Source of the DNA: Salinivirgaceae bacterium
GTDB taxonomy: Bacteria > Bacteroidota > Bacteroidia > Bacteroidales > SZUA-534
Direction: 5' to 3'
Length of the DNA: 36,504 nucleotides
Assembly (NCBI GenBank): GCA_017557785.1
Contig: JAFYYA010000025.1
Coordinates: 1 to 36,504 of the forward strand
The notes beneath the pieces are model-generated. The model saw only the letters and a program-made list of their open reading frames with translations. It had not been told where the DNA came from and did not search any database. The number at the start of each line of letters is the position of its first letter. Position 1 is the first letter of the stretch. Below are positions 1 through 9,600 of the stretch, piece after piece. A program made the position numbers and the translations under genes.

Positions 1-25
1 ATTTTTGATTTTTGATTTTTGATTG
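1..25. repeat. Heptanucleotide tandem repeat (ATTTTTG)x3
   Basis: Three exact head-to-tail copies of ATTTTTG occupy 1-21, followed by a partial fourth. The array lies just beyond the 3' end of the minus-strand gene at 49-729 and may continue left of the window. It belongs with the other 7-nt-periodic intergenic stretches at 12238-12251, 22957-22984, 23046-23120 and 24241-24282. Confidence 0.7.
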
Positions 26-48
26 AAATCAAAAAAAGAGACCTTATT

Positions 49-729
49 CTATTTGCAAATAATGTTTTTAACAGTAACCGAATCAATTGTCTGTAAATCC
101 TCTTGGTCTGTATCAAAACCATTCAATATTTTTATTGTATGCATCAAATTATATGACTTTAAAACGTTATTTACCACTTCTATATCAAACACTTCATAGT
201 CATCACAAATGGTGTCTCCGATATATTTGTTAAAATATTCAACAGCACCATTAATATACTTATTATACAAATAGTTAGTATAATCTACTCCTTCATATTC
301 GATAATAGGTTTCATTGCAAAACTATCACAATACATTACCGATTCATATCTATGAGCCTCATACACCGCAGCATTCTTATACATATAGGCATGGAATAAA
401 TTTTCACCTATTTGTTCTAATTCATAACCATTCCATAATGATAATTCTTGAATAAACACCCATTGACCGTTTTGATATTTATAAAACCGCTGAATAGCAG
501 CATCCGTAACTCCCGAACAATGTTGGTGTAAATGGACAATACATATGTCACCTATATAGAAAATACTACAATCATATTCTTCTTCAATGTCAACAGAGCG
601 TGAGAGACCATCTTGAAGCATTTCAGTCTTAACCTGATTGAAGTCAATTTCGCGATAATGGTTCTGCGCTACAACGTGTATGGCGGACAGCACAATTATC
701 ATTATTATAAATCCAAATCTTGCTCTCAT
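49..729 (-). CDS. Hypothetical exported protein, 226 aa
   Basis: I do not recognise this family. The protein starts with a plausible Sec signal peptide: an MRAR basic start, a hydrophobic stretch to about residue 20, and an A-Q cleavage point. The mature part is rich in Tyr, Asn, Ile and Glu and has scattered cysteines (for example residues 54, 63, 71 and 134) but no lipobox, so it is probably periplasmic or secreted. It is clearly more AT-rich than the permease gene 70 bp upstream, which points to a different history. It could be read through from the B12 operon, but nothing in its sequence links it to cobalamin. No clear promoter or terminator was found. Confidence 0.6.
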   Translation of the reverse strand: MRARFGFIIMIIVLSAIHVVAQNHYREIDFNQVKTEMLQDGLSRSVDIEEEYDCSIFYIGDICIVHLHQHCSGVTDAAIQRFYKYQNGQWVFIQELSLWNGYELEQIGENLFHAYMYKNAAVYEAHRYESVMYCDSFAMKPIIEYEGVDYTNYLYNKYINGAVEYFNKYIGDTICDDYEVFDIEVVNNVLKSYNLMHTIKILNGFDTDQEDLQTIDSVTVKNIICK

Positions 730-799
730 GGTACTTTTTTGTTAATCAGTTGTTTGCTTCTTGTTGGCGGCTGCCACGGTGTGACAGCCCTACAAAATT

Positions 800-1870
800 T
801 CATTCAAAACCTCGCATTCTTCGCTGACTGACAATAACATAAATCACTACCGGCGCACCGAAGAACGGCGTGACGGCATTCAGCGGCAAGACACCTGCGT
901 TGCCGGGCAGCAGGCAGACCAGATTGCACGCCAGCGCCACAACCGCGCCCACGAGCATCGTAACGGGCATCAGCACATTGTGGTTCGATGAGCCGATAAC
1001 CATCCGCGCAACGTGCGGAACGGCCAGACCAATGAACGAAATTGGCCCGCAAAAGGCTGTAACTATGGCCGATAGCAGTCCCGTTGCCACAAGCAGCAAA
1101 CTGCGAACTCGCCGAATATTAACACCCAAATTTTCGGCATAGTTAGCACCTAACAACAAGGCATTCAACGGTTTGATTAGCAAAACGGCCATCAGCAGGC
1201 CGGCCGACACGGTGCCTACAAAAACGGGCATCTGCGAAAGCGAAACACCGCTGAAACTGCCCAACCCCCAAATGGTGTAGGAATGGACGCCTTCGGCTGT
1301 GGCGAAAAAGTTGAGAATCGATATGAGCGACGACGCCACGTAGCCCACCATCATTCCGGCAATGAGCAGCATTGCGTTGCTTTTTATAACGCTGGAAAGC
1401 AGCAAAATAATCACCAAAACCACAAACGCGCCCACCAGCGCACCCGCAATGGTGGCCGTGAGCCCCATCAGGCTGCCTGCAGCCGAAAACGAGCAGCCAG
1501 AAGCCAGCGCAACCACCGCCACGCCAAGGCTTGCGCCCGAAGTGATACCCAAAATCGACGGGCCTGCCAGCGGATTGGCGAGCGTGGTTTGAAGCATCAG
1601 TCCGGCAGCCGAGAGTGCCGCACCGCAAAACAGCGCCGTAATGCACTGTGGCACACGCGATTGCAAAACAATCACCCGCCACGCCTGATTGCCGCCATCA
1701 CCACCCGAAAGAATATCGGCAACTGCGCCAAGCGGAATCCGCACCGAACCCAACGCAATGTTGAGCGCGGCGAGAATGACGAGCAGAAGTGATAATATTA
1801 TGTAGGTGCGGGTGGGGTTCACTTTTTTCTTTAAAAAACAGAATACCAATTTTTTACTCTTCAATGGCAC
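800..1870 (-). CDS. btuC: Vitamin B12 ABC transporter permease, BtuC-like (FecCD family)
   Basis: This is an inner-membrane permease of 356 aa, the usual family length, with about ten hydrophobic segments after a basic N-terminus. It carries the FecCD signature FCGPISFIGLAVPHVAR near residues 270-290, in the region that forms the coupling helices in BtuC. Other family-typical stretches are LQTTLANPLAGPSILGITSG and LPLNAVTPFFGAPVVIYV. The start overlaps the end of the binding-protein gene by 17 nt, which implies translational coupling. As the last recognisable member of the riboswitch-led operon it should import cobalamin or a related corrinoid. Without that context it could equally be called an iron-siderophore or haem permease, because the family does not separate by sequence alone. 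The very high GC content gives long false reading frames on both strands here. Confidence 0.88.
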   Translation of the reverse strand: MPLKSKKLVFCFLKKKVNPTRTYIILSLLLVILAALNIALGSVRIPLGAVADILSGGDGGNQAWRVIVLQSRVPQCITALFCGAALSAAGLMLQTTLANPLAGPSILGITSGASLGVAVVALASGCSFSAAGSLMGLTATIAGALVGAFVVLVIILLLSSVIKSNAMLLIAGMMVGYVASSLISILNFFATAEGVHSYTIWGLGSFSGVSLSQMPVFVGTVSAGLLMAVLLIKPLNALLLGANYAENLGVNIRRVRSLLLVATGLLSAIVTAFCGPISFIGLAVPHVARMVIGSSNHNVLMPVTMLVGAVVALACNLVCLLPGNAGVLPLNAVTPFFGAPVVIYVIVSQRRMRGFE

Positions 1871-2972
1871 TAAAGTAGCGCAATTTATAATCCGGCAGCA
1901 ATTCCGGGTGAAAAATCCTTACCAAATCGCGCAGAAACCAATCAGGACGGAACGGAACTTCGTCATAATAAGGCACATAATCGGTGTTGCAGCCGTAGAT
2001 TTGGCGAGTGCCGAAGGGTGTGAATTGGGTGTAAAGGTCATTTTCAGCGGCAAGCGCGGTGTAGGTGTAATCGGTGACGCGGTTGTACTTAAATAGCCAG
2101 AAATCAGCGTTGTTGGCGCGTTCAAACACCGTCTCGAAGGCCAGCGGAACAGCGCCCGATTTTTGGAAATCGGCAAATAGGTAATTGGCGCCGGCATCGG
2201 TGTAGAAACGGCCTGTGGTGCTGCATCCGCCGGGCACGTACCAGGCGGCGCCGGTTTTCAGGTCGGTGAGCAGGGTTGGGCGGGTGGTTGTCTGCAGGGC
2301 CGAGTCGCGCAGCGAGCAATAGTTGCGCTCAACCACGCAGAAAAGGCTGTCGGCCACATCGGCGCGACCGAAAAGCAAACCGTAGAAACGCATCCATTCG
2401 GCGCAAGCCAATGGCGAAACTTCCATATAATCAGCACATTCCACAATCGGGATGCCCATTTTTTCAATCGGGCCGTAGCCGCCATTCTCAAACGGCGACA
2501 GCAGCACAGCATCGGGGTGCATTTCGGCAACCCGCTCAATGTCGGGGCTCATAGCGTTGCCCGCGTCAACAATCTGCCCGTCGGCAATGCATTGACGCAC
2601 AATGGGTTGCTGCAGATATTCGGCATCGCAAACGCCCGCAATCTGATTGAGTGCGCCCAAACTCACAAGCAGCCCCGTGTGCACCGACGTGTAAACCAAT
2701 GCGCGGCGCACCGGCGTGCGGACTAGCGTTCCTATGGGCAGCGAGTGCGGCAGAGCCGAATCGGCGGGTACGAGCACGTAGGCGTGCAGCAGCCGCGCGG
2801 TGTCCCACGGATTGCGCAACTCGACAACAATGCAACTGTCCAATTGACTTATTTTCAAGTTTGTGGCATACTCGAAACTAATCGGCTCGCCGCCAATTGT
2901 TTGGCGTTGGTTGTGGCACGATTGCAGCGAAATGCCGCAAATGACTGATAATATGAAAATTAGTTTTTTCAA
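1854..2972 (-). CDS. btuF: Cobalamin-binding periplasmic lipoprotein, BtuF-like
   Basis: This is the substrate-binding component of the B12 importer, 372 aa. The N-terminus is a lipoprotein signal (hydrophobic stretch, then lipobox LQSC, with Cys near residue 19), so the protein is membrane-anchored, unlike the soluble E. coli BtuF. The fold is that of class III periplasmic binding proteins: SLGALNQIAGVCDAEYL begins the first lobe, the MHPDAVLLSPFENGG segment is the strand and loop typical of the family, and WYVPGGCSTTGRFYTDAGA begins the second lobe. It is translated after the BtuG-like gene, with a 59-nt gap containing a strong hairpin, and it overlaps the permease start. Ligand specificity rests on the operon and riboswitch rather than on residues I can identify. 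Confidence 0.82.
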   Translation of the reverse strand: MKKLIFILSVICGISLQSCHNQRQTIGGEPISFEYATNLKISQLDSCIVVELRNPWDTARLLHAYVLVPADSALPHSLPIGTLVRTPVRRALVYTSVHTGLLVSLGALNQIAGVCDAEYLQQPIVRQCIADGQIVDAGNAMSPDIERVAEMHPDAVLLSPFENGGYGPIEKMGIPIVECADYMEVSPLACAEWMRFYGLLFGRADVADSLFCVVERNYCSLRDSALQTTTRPTLLTDLKTGAAWYVPGGCSTTGRFYTDAGANYLFADFQKSGAVPLAFETVFERANNADFWLFKYNRVTDYTYTALAAENDLYTQFTPFGTRQIYGCNTDYVPYYDEVPFRPDWFLRDLVRIFHPELLPDYKLRYFSAIEE

Positions 2973-2987
2973 TTTCTTAAAATATTG

Positions 2988-3020
2988 AGAAATGCGGATG
3001 CACGAAGCACCCGCATTTCT
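2988..3020 (-). promoter_or_regulatory. Intercistronic hairpin between btuG-like and btuF-like genes
   Basis: A perfect 10-bp inverted repeat (AGAAATGCGG at 2988-2997, CCGCATTTCT at 3011-3020) has an extra inner pairing TGC/GCA. On the minus strand it follows the BtuG-like stop codon by about 11 nt. No long U-run follows it, so it is more likely an RNA-processing or 3'-protecting structure, or a leaky terminator, than a full terminator. Confidence 0.6.
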
Positions 3021-3031
3021 TTGTAAAGCAA

Positions 3032-4123
3032 CTATTTAATAAAAACAGCGTGGCTTGGATTAACGCTGCTTGTCTCGAATTTCGTGATGAATTTGCCGGT
3101 TTTGTCGAAGCGGTAGATGGTACCGTTGGTCACATAATCAGCAGCGCCAACATAGAAATCACCATTATCAGGGTCAATTTCAAACAGATAGATGGCTGCT
3201 GTTTTAAGTTCGGGGGTTGAAGTCAAATCCAAAATTTCCGAATCTTTGCCAGTTTTCACGTCGCGTACAAAAAAGTTTGTATTTATTGTGGCGTTCCAGT
3301 CGGCATCGTAAACAGTAGCTGCGTTTGCACAATAGAGTTTGCCGTCGTATGAAGCCATTTTTGTAGCTGAGCCAGAAGCTTTTACAGTTCCTGATTCAAC
3401 ATCTAAATTCACCATTTCAATTGAATAGGTTGGTGTGTAATAGGTGATGTAAACGCTGTCACCAACAACTGTAACTCTTTGGAAATTACCAATTTGAGCT
3501 TTGATGCTCTTTTTAAGAGAGAACGTAGTCAGGTCAATCACAGAAATTGTGCTGTCGTTAACGGGATATTCTGTTGAATTGCAGACAATCAGATCGTTAC
3601 CTTTTACGGCAATTCCTTCGGGATTCAAGCCTACTTCAACAGAACCTTTCGGTGCAACAATGGCTGCGGTGTCGAATTTCATAACCTTGTTACCCCAAGT
3701 TGATACATAGATAAATCCATCTTTTGCAGCAAGATAGCGTGGCGAGCCTTCGGTTTCGGTGAAAGAATATTGCTCAACTATTTTGCCTTTCTGATCGAGT
3801 TTCGCAAGGTAGTTCGAGCCTGAAACGCTCACATAAAGGCGATCGCCATAGGCAATCAAATCCTGGCCGGTATCACCCAAACCTTGACCATTTGCTGCGG
3901 CGAAAATCTTTGATTGATAAGCATTTTTGCCATCAGGATAGTACACATCGAGAGTTGCGTTGTTTGAATCCATTTTTCCTTCGTTCAGGATGTAAACTCG
4001 TTTAGCGCTGTTCACTGTTTTGTCATCACCATCATCGTCGTCCTTGTCGCATGATGAGAAGATCAACGAAGTGCTTACTAATAAAGCACTCAAACTCAAA
4101 ATTTTAACAAACTGCTTTTTCAT
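3032..4123 (-). CDS. btuG: Surface beta-propeller lipoprotein, BtuG-like (YncE/DUF5074 type)
   Basis: This is a 363-aa lipoprotein with a signal peptide ending in the lipobox FSSC (Cys near residue 25), followed at once by DKDDDDGDD. An acidic run just after the lipid-bearing Cys is the known surface-export signal of Bacteroidota lipoproteins. The mature part is a chain of short beta-sheet blades (for example DLIAYGDRLYVSVSG, GFIYVSTWGNKVMKFD, DFYVGAADYVTNGTIYRFD), consistent with a seven-bladed YncE-like propeller. In gut Bacteroides, BtuG is such a propeller; it binds B12 tightly on the cell surface and passes it to BtuB. The length, the lipidation signal and the position right after the BtuB-like receptor under a cobalamin riboswitch all fit. 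A generic DUF5074 protein is the alternative. Confidence 0.82.
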   Translation of the reverse strand: MKKQFVKILSLSALLVSTSLIFSSCDKDDDDGDDKTVNSAKRVYILNEGKMDSNNATLDVYYPDGKNAYQSKIFAAANGQGLGDTGQDLIAYGDRLYVSVSGSNYLAKLDQKGKIVEQYSFTETEGSPRYLAAKDGFIYVSTWGNKVMKFDTAAIVAPKGSVEVGLNPEGIAVKGNDLIVCNSTEYPVNDSTISVIDLTTFSLKKSIKAQIGNFQRVTVVGDSVYITYYTPTYSIEMVNLDVESGTVKASGSATKMASYDGKLYCANAATVYDADWNATINTNFFVRDVKTGKDSEILDLTSTPELKTAAIYLFEIDPDNGDFYVGAADYVTNGTIYRFDKTGKFITKFETSSVNPSHAVFIK

Positions 4124-4149
4124 TTTTTTTATGATTTAAAAGTTAAACA

Positions 4150-6102
4150 TTATAAAGTAAAATTCACTTGCAACTGGTAATTCCGCCCGGGCATCGGATA
4201 GTACTGAACCACGCAGTACTGCTTGTCGGTCAGATTGATACACGATAAACGGGCCGAAAGCGTGTTTTGTCCTATGCGGAAACTTCTTGATAATGTGGTA
4301 GATAACTCTGCGTATGGTTCAATCTCGTTGTCTTTGATGTTGTATTCCAAAAAGTAGCGCTTGCTCGAAATAAAAGATGACAACGACAGTGTTATCTTGT
4401 TGTATATCAGCGATGCCGACACGTTGCCCGAATGACGCGGCGTGTACGGAATCTGCGATTTGTAGAGTTTCGAGTTTTTGTCGGTTACGTCGAGCGCGCG
4501 CTGGTAAGAATAATTTGCTGTGGCTATCAACTGAAAATCACCAATTTGCGCGTCTTTGTTAACGGCAATGTCGGCACCCAGAATCTCAACTTCGCCATAG
4601 TTGGCCATCTTCCAAACGTAGAGCGTTGGGATGGCAACTATCTTATTCTCAATGCGGTTGGCATAGAAATCAGCCGACACGAAAAAGTCATCGGTACCTA
4701 AATTGCAGCCAACGTTCACTTCGCGGGCAATTTCTGGCTTCAATCCTGTTGTGCCTAACGTGGTGTAATACAACTCGTTGAACGTGGGCACACGGAACGT
4801 TTCCTTCAGTATGGCGCGGAAAACCGCAAAGCGATTGAAAAGTTTGAAACTGAATGCTGGCGAGAGTCGGTTGATGTCATCGGGATGCGAACCAAATTCC
4901 ACATTTTCAGTTATATGAGTTGCTACAAGTGTTGCCGTAGCGGTCACATGCGGTGCCGAAAACCGGGCGTTTGCCACTGAAAGCAACGTAAGGCGCCGCG
5001 GTTGCGGATTACCCATCATATTGCTTTTCAAAGTGTTATAAGCGGCGTCGCCGGCGAGCGAGAACGACAGAAAGCGCAAACTGTACATTCCCGCAACCGA
5101 CAAATAGCCTTCGTGCTGTGTGTTCAAATCGGTGCGCAAACCATTGGGGTACATTACGTTGCGGTCTTCGTACCGGTTCCACGAATAGTTGTATTTTGCT
5201 TGTAATCTGACGATTAGATTATCGCGCAAACGCCACCGTCCATCGTCTTGAACAAAAAAGTTTTTGTCCCAAAGCCGTTCGTTGGCTGTGGGGTTGTAGA
5301 AGATGACAGCACCCGGCAGGCCGCGTTCAGAGTAGAAACCATAGGCTTTCAAGTGGTTGCGGAAGCGGCTGCTGTCGTCGGTTGTCAGGTTGAGTTCGGC
5401 AAAAGCAGAACGGATATCGGAATTGATGCGCCGCTCGCGGATGGGGTGCTCGCGGTTGGGAATTGTAAAGCGATATTCGCCATCGGCCCGCATAAAATCG
5501 GCGTTTGCCGACACTGCAGTCCGGTCCGTCAGTTTGTGCGCCACGGCAATCCGCGCATCGGCCGCACCAAACGAGCCGCACTTTGCGCCAACATCGATTC
5601 GTGTTTTCCGCTCGTCGAATCCAAACCGCTTGCCGACAATGGAAAGTATTGCTGCTGAAGCAAATGCGCGTGCGGGTTGCAACAAGTCGTCAGTCTGACC
5701 GACGGCAAGCATCACGGTTTCAACGTTGTCGATGTTGAACCGCCCAACGTCAATTGGCCCTGCCTGACAGTCGCTCACCACCATGCCGTCGTAACTTACG
5801 GCCGTGTGCGCCGCGCCCATTCCGCGCACCGACACGGTTTTCAAGCCTCCAACACCGCCATAGTCCTTGACCGTGGTGCCGCCGAAATGCCGCACAACAT
5901 CAGCCACATTCTGCGCGCCAACGCGCTGAATCTCAACCGCCGACATCGTCTGCACGGGCATTGCGGTGCGGCGGTTCTGCTGAGCCTCAATATCGACGGC
6001 CTCAACATCACGATGGATGGTGCTGTCGTTTTGCGCAAACAATGAACCTGCCCACAGCAAGGCAATCGCCACAACTGCGAAACATTGAGTTAAAAACCTC
6101 AT
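4150..6102 (-). CDS. btuB: TonB-dependent vitamin B12 receptor, BtuB-like
   Basis: This is an outer-membrane TonB-dependent receptor of 650 aa. A Sec signal peptide (to about residue 23, cut after LFA) is followed by an N-terminal plug (about residues 45-160; VQTMSAVEIQRVGAQNVADV, SVRGMGAAHTAVSYDGM) and a 22-strand-type barrel ending in an aromatic/hydrophobic strand (YQLQVNFTL). The length is close to E. coli BtuB and much shorter than SusC-type receptors, and there is no carboxypeptidase-like N-terminal extension. It is the first gene after the cobalamin riboswitch, and the BtuG-like gene starts 26 nt after its stop. Expression should fall when cellular cobalamin is high. The plug segment VEAVDIEAQQNRRTAMPVQ probably includes the TonB box, though I cannot fix its exact residues. 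Confidence 0.88.
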   Translation of the reverse strand: MRFLTQCFAVVAIALLWAGSLFAQNDSTIHRDVEAVDIEAQQNRRTAMPVQTMSAVEIQRVGAQNVADVVRHFGGTTVKDYGGVGGLKTVSVRGMGAAHTAVSYDGMVVSDCQAGPIDVGRFNIDNVETVMLAVGQTDDLLQPARAFASAAILSIVGKRFGFDERKTRIDVGAKCGSFGAADARIAVAHKLTDRTAVSANADFMRADGEYRFTIPNREHPIRERRINSDIRSAFAELNLTTDDSSRFRNHLKAYGFYSERGLPGAVIFYNPTANERLWDKNFFVQDDGRWRLRDNLIVRLQAKYNYSWNRYEDRNVMYPNGLRTDLNTQHEGYLSVAGMYSLRFLSFSLAGDAAYNTLKSNMMGNPQPRRLTLLSVANARFSAPHVTATATLVATHITENVEFGSHPDDINRLSPAFSFKLFNRFAVFRAILKETFRVPTFNELYYTTLGTTGLKPEIAREVNVGCNLGTDDFFVSADFYANRIENKIVAIPTLYVWKMANYGEVEILGADIAVNKDAQIGDFQLIATANYSYQRALDVTDKNSKLYKSQIPYTPRHSGNVSASLIYNKITLSLSSFISSKRYFLEYNIKDNEIEPYAELSTTLSRSFRIGQNTLSARLSCINLTDKQYCVVQYYPMPGRNYQLQVNFTL

Positions 6103-6154
6103 AAAAAACTAAATACACTTGCCGATGGTTCCTTCCTCGAGGCCTTTCGGCGAA

Positions 6155-6330
6155 ACGTTTTGCAGGTCTTCTGGCTCATCTCAGATCGGTTCGCCTTCCC
6201 GTCCTTGCAGACAGTGGCAGTGAGTGTTTGAACCGCCCATCAGCGAGATTTACAGCAGCGGGACTGCTCCGGGTTTGCACCGGATTCCCTTTTAATGCCG
6301 GATGCGGAACCGCATGCGGCAACAAAACGT
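6155..6330 (-). promoter_or_regulatory. Cobalamin riboswitch
   Basis: Read on the minus strand, the leader contains the hallmarks of the AdoCbl-type riboswitch in order: AAAAGGGAATCCGGTG, a CCCGCTGCTGTAA segment, GCCACTG, GGGAAGGC, and the B12 box AGCCAGAAGACCTGC at 6162-6176. The ends pair exactly as P1 (6323-6330 with 6155-6162, 8 bp). A short hairpin (about 6121-6151, GCCGA pairing with TCGGC) lies between the aptamer and the btuB-like start and may be the expression platform. The leader controls the downstream four-gene uptake operon. Confidence 0.95.
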
Positions 6331-6332
6331 GG

Positions 6333-6340
6333 CAAAGATA
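6333..6340 (-). promoter_or_regulatory. Promoter -7 box of the B12 operon
   Basis: TATCTTTG on the minus strand matches the Bacteroidota -7 consensus TAnnTTTG and lies directly upstream of the riboswitch P1 stem. Transcription would therefore start almost exactly at the aptamer's 5' end. A clear -33 TTTG was not found. Confidence 0.65.
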
Positions 6341-6681
6341 TGGATATTTGGAATTTAGAAATTAGTATATCAGATTTTTGTTGTCCTAAATAAAGGGTCA
6401 TTGAGCACTTTTTTTGAGCCAAACATAAACTTGTTTTTCCAAAAAAACTACATTTACAACGAAAATCAAAAATCGACCGTTTTTGCACGATTTTCATTTT
6501 TCAAATACCGTTCGTTAAGTCAAACCTGCCGTTTGTTAATTGGCTATTGTTTTTTTGAATAGAAAATCGGTTTTTTGAAATATTTTTCGTCAAAGACAAA
6601 AAGAATGTAAAGCATTTGTAAAGAATGTAATATATAACTTGATATCAATAATTATGTTTAACTAATTTAATTTTACAAAAG
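6341..6681. other. Intergenic region upstream of the large secreted protein
   Basis: This is about 340 bp of AT-rich DNA between the divergent B12 operon promoter and the secreted-protein gene. I see no credible gene; a weak reading frame on the minus strand overlaps the riboswitch and is rejected. No exact TAnnTTTG box is visible for the plus-strand gene. The nearest candidate, TATAACTTG near 6632, is a poor match. A degenerate 7-nt periodicity (ATTTGGA, ATTTAGA, AATTAGT) occurs at 6346-6366. Confidence 0.5.
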
Positions 6682-9600
6682 ATGAGAAAATCCTTACTGA
6701 TTTTGGCATCGCTGTTTGTCGTGGGTAGCGCAGGCACCGCATTGGCACAGAGCGATTATCTATTGAGCGCTACGCCTATTGGCGACGGCCCAATTGAATT
6801 TAAACTTTCGGCATGCGACCAAACGCAAACACGCCCGTTGGTTATTAAAAACAACACCGACGAACCTATTAGTGGCATTATCGCTTCACAGAATGCCAAA
6901 ATTGAATTAGGCAACAAGGTTGCAGAAATGCCCTATTTAAACCTTGCCTTTGCAGAGAATTACGTTTATGCAATGAATTTAATGAACAATGCGATTATAA
7001 AACTCAATGCCAGCACATGGGAAGAAGAGAAAAGTATTAAACCCAATGAGTCTGTATACAGCATTGCTTACGACGGCAAAACACTATGGGCTTCAACCGA
7101 GAGTGGCAAAATTGTTGCTTACGATGCCAATCTGAATCCAACCGGCGCCAGTTTTGAAACTGGATACGATGGTCAGTTGATTGTATATTCTGGCACTGAA
7201 TTGCTGGCTATTGTATTCGATGAAGCCAATAATGAAGTTCGCGTTATAGCCATCGACACCAAAGGCCAGAAAACTGCTGATTACGGCACTCTGCCACAAG
7301 ATGGTGTTGGCGAGATGTGCACTTTCGACCCCAAAACACAAACACTTTGGTTCGTAGGTAGTGAAAACTTATACGCCTATAACCTTTCACATGGCAAGTT
7401 TGTAAACTCTGCCAGATTACCAATGAAGTTGTCTACTAATATGAATATTGTGGCTGGCTTCGACAACAACGGCAATGTCTATGTGCTTTCGGTAAATTTT
7501 TCGACCATGGATATGAGTTTTTATGCCGACAGCAAGATTTGCCTGTTTAGCGCTGGCTTCACTGCTTCGCACACATACATCGACCTGCAACCAGGCGAAC
7601 AAACCACCATTAACATCACTGCCGACGCATCACATGGTTCAAGCAGTACTCAAATTGAAGCCTACAACCCGGATGAAGACATTACTTATTTCAAACGCAC
7701 ACTCATCTCCAATCTTGACGTTGAAGCAGAATATGTAACAAGCCACACCACTTTTACAACATTTAAAGATTTCTCATGTACTGACACCGTATGGTTCAAA
7801 AACACCGGTTGCAAACAGATTATTATGAACTACGAACCCATATTGACATCGGGCACAGTTTTCACTAAAAAAGGAATTGTGATACCAGGCGCTGGTACGG
7901 GTGTACTTTATAATAATGATTCCATTGGCTGCATAGTTAGTTTCAATCCCACTTCAGTTGGTGAGTTTACTGATATACTCAAGGTACGTGCCAACGGCAC
8001 AGCCTTTGAAGTTGAACTTACAGGCACTTCCAAAGCCTTGAACTACACAATTGCCGACAACAACCCAAGCGCAACAATCACCAACTGCGGACCACTTACC
8101 GTGACTGATCAAATCACTAACGGCAACAACGTGCCAATGATTATTTCAAAAGAGACACATACCATTTTTACCATACACGCAAGTTATTGGGCGTCAGAAA
8201 TGTCTTGGAAATTATACAATGCCGATGGTAGTGTTGTTAAAGAAAGTAAAACATATTCAAGAAATACTGTATATACAGAATCATTTGTGCTTCCGGAAGG
8301 CTCATACACCCTATATATGTATGACAGTTATGGAGATGGTTGGGATGATGGCACTGGATATATTGACATTACAGGAAATGTGAATTTGTCTGGAGCAACA
8401 GTTACAGGAAGCCAAGCACAGGTATCATTTACTATAAATCCATGGTCTACAACCATTGCAGCCAACTCAAGCATTACAGGGTTCGATATTACGCCTGACA
8501 AACTCGACCCATCAGGCACAACCAATCTATATGTGTTTATTGAAGGCTTTGAAGAATCGCTCGAAGCCATAACACTCACCACCACAGGCAGCGGACAACC
8601 CGAACTGGCCGTTGCAGATGCAATCAACTTAGGTGATCTTTATCCAGACCAGACAAACAGCGTTGTGATACCTGTTACCAATAGCGGTTGCGCACCGCTT
8701 ACTGTTACCGCTCTTCAGCTTACTGGCGGTGAAAATAACAATATGATGTTTTGGGATTCTGAAAACGAAATACTGAGCAGCAATCTCTCTTTCGACAAAG
8801 TAATAGAACCAAATCAGACGGTTGAATTCACTCTCGCTGCTCGCCCCTACGGTGCTATTAACACCGAAGTAACTGATGTTATGAATGTTGTAACAACTGC
8901 CGGAACCGCCCAAATTCAATTGAAATCCGTCAACATTGGCTTACCGGTAGCCGAACTGTTATACGGTCAGTATGATAGTGAGATTAAAGACACTATACCG
9001 TGCAGCCATAGTGGTGCTGTAACAATAAAAAACAGCATTAAGAACTCTGGTACAGGCACTCTTAAAGTCAGCGAGCCGATGGAAATCCGCTATCAAGCCG
9101 GCACTACAGGAACTTGCTATTGCTACCTTTATGATGCTGATGGGCATTCTATTGGTAACACCTATTATTGTTCGTCTTTTGACATAAACAGATTTTATAC
9201 GTCAATTGAAGGCGATTACAGAATCAAAATTTCCAACTACAGATGTGACGGTACAATAAGTGTTATCAGCAATGGCAAAACACTGCTAACAATAAATCTC
9301 GCCGATGATAATGACGGCAATTACTATTTCACTCTGAACGCCGCCGACATTGCAACTCACAGCATTGCCGCAGGCGCGTCGAAAGAGCTACAGATGAGCG
9401 TTTACCCCGATCCAACATCAGTTACCAGTGATCAGACATTTTACTATTATCTTTTAACCAACGATGCCAACAACACAGAACTTACAATGTATGGTAAGGT
9501 CAGAGTTGTGCGTGCACCAAGCCTTGTGTTCCCTGAGACAATCGATTTTGGCGAAGTTACCCAAGGTCTATATGAATCAGCCTATTTGAGATATGAGAAC

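Noticed and set aside
764-790. Inverted repeat GGCTG/CAGCC between the permease gene and 49-729
   Set aside because: Only a 5-bp stem and no T-run on either strand, so it is too weak to call a terminator.
1143-1682. 179-codon minus-strand frame inside the btuC-like gene, plus plus-strand frames at 1283-1792
   Set aside because: High GC content removes stop codons. The products are Arg/Cys/His-rich without domains, while the btuC frame has a full FecCD match.
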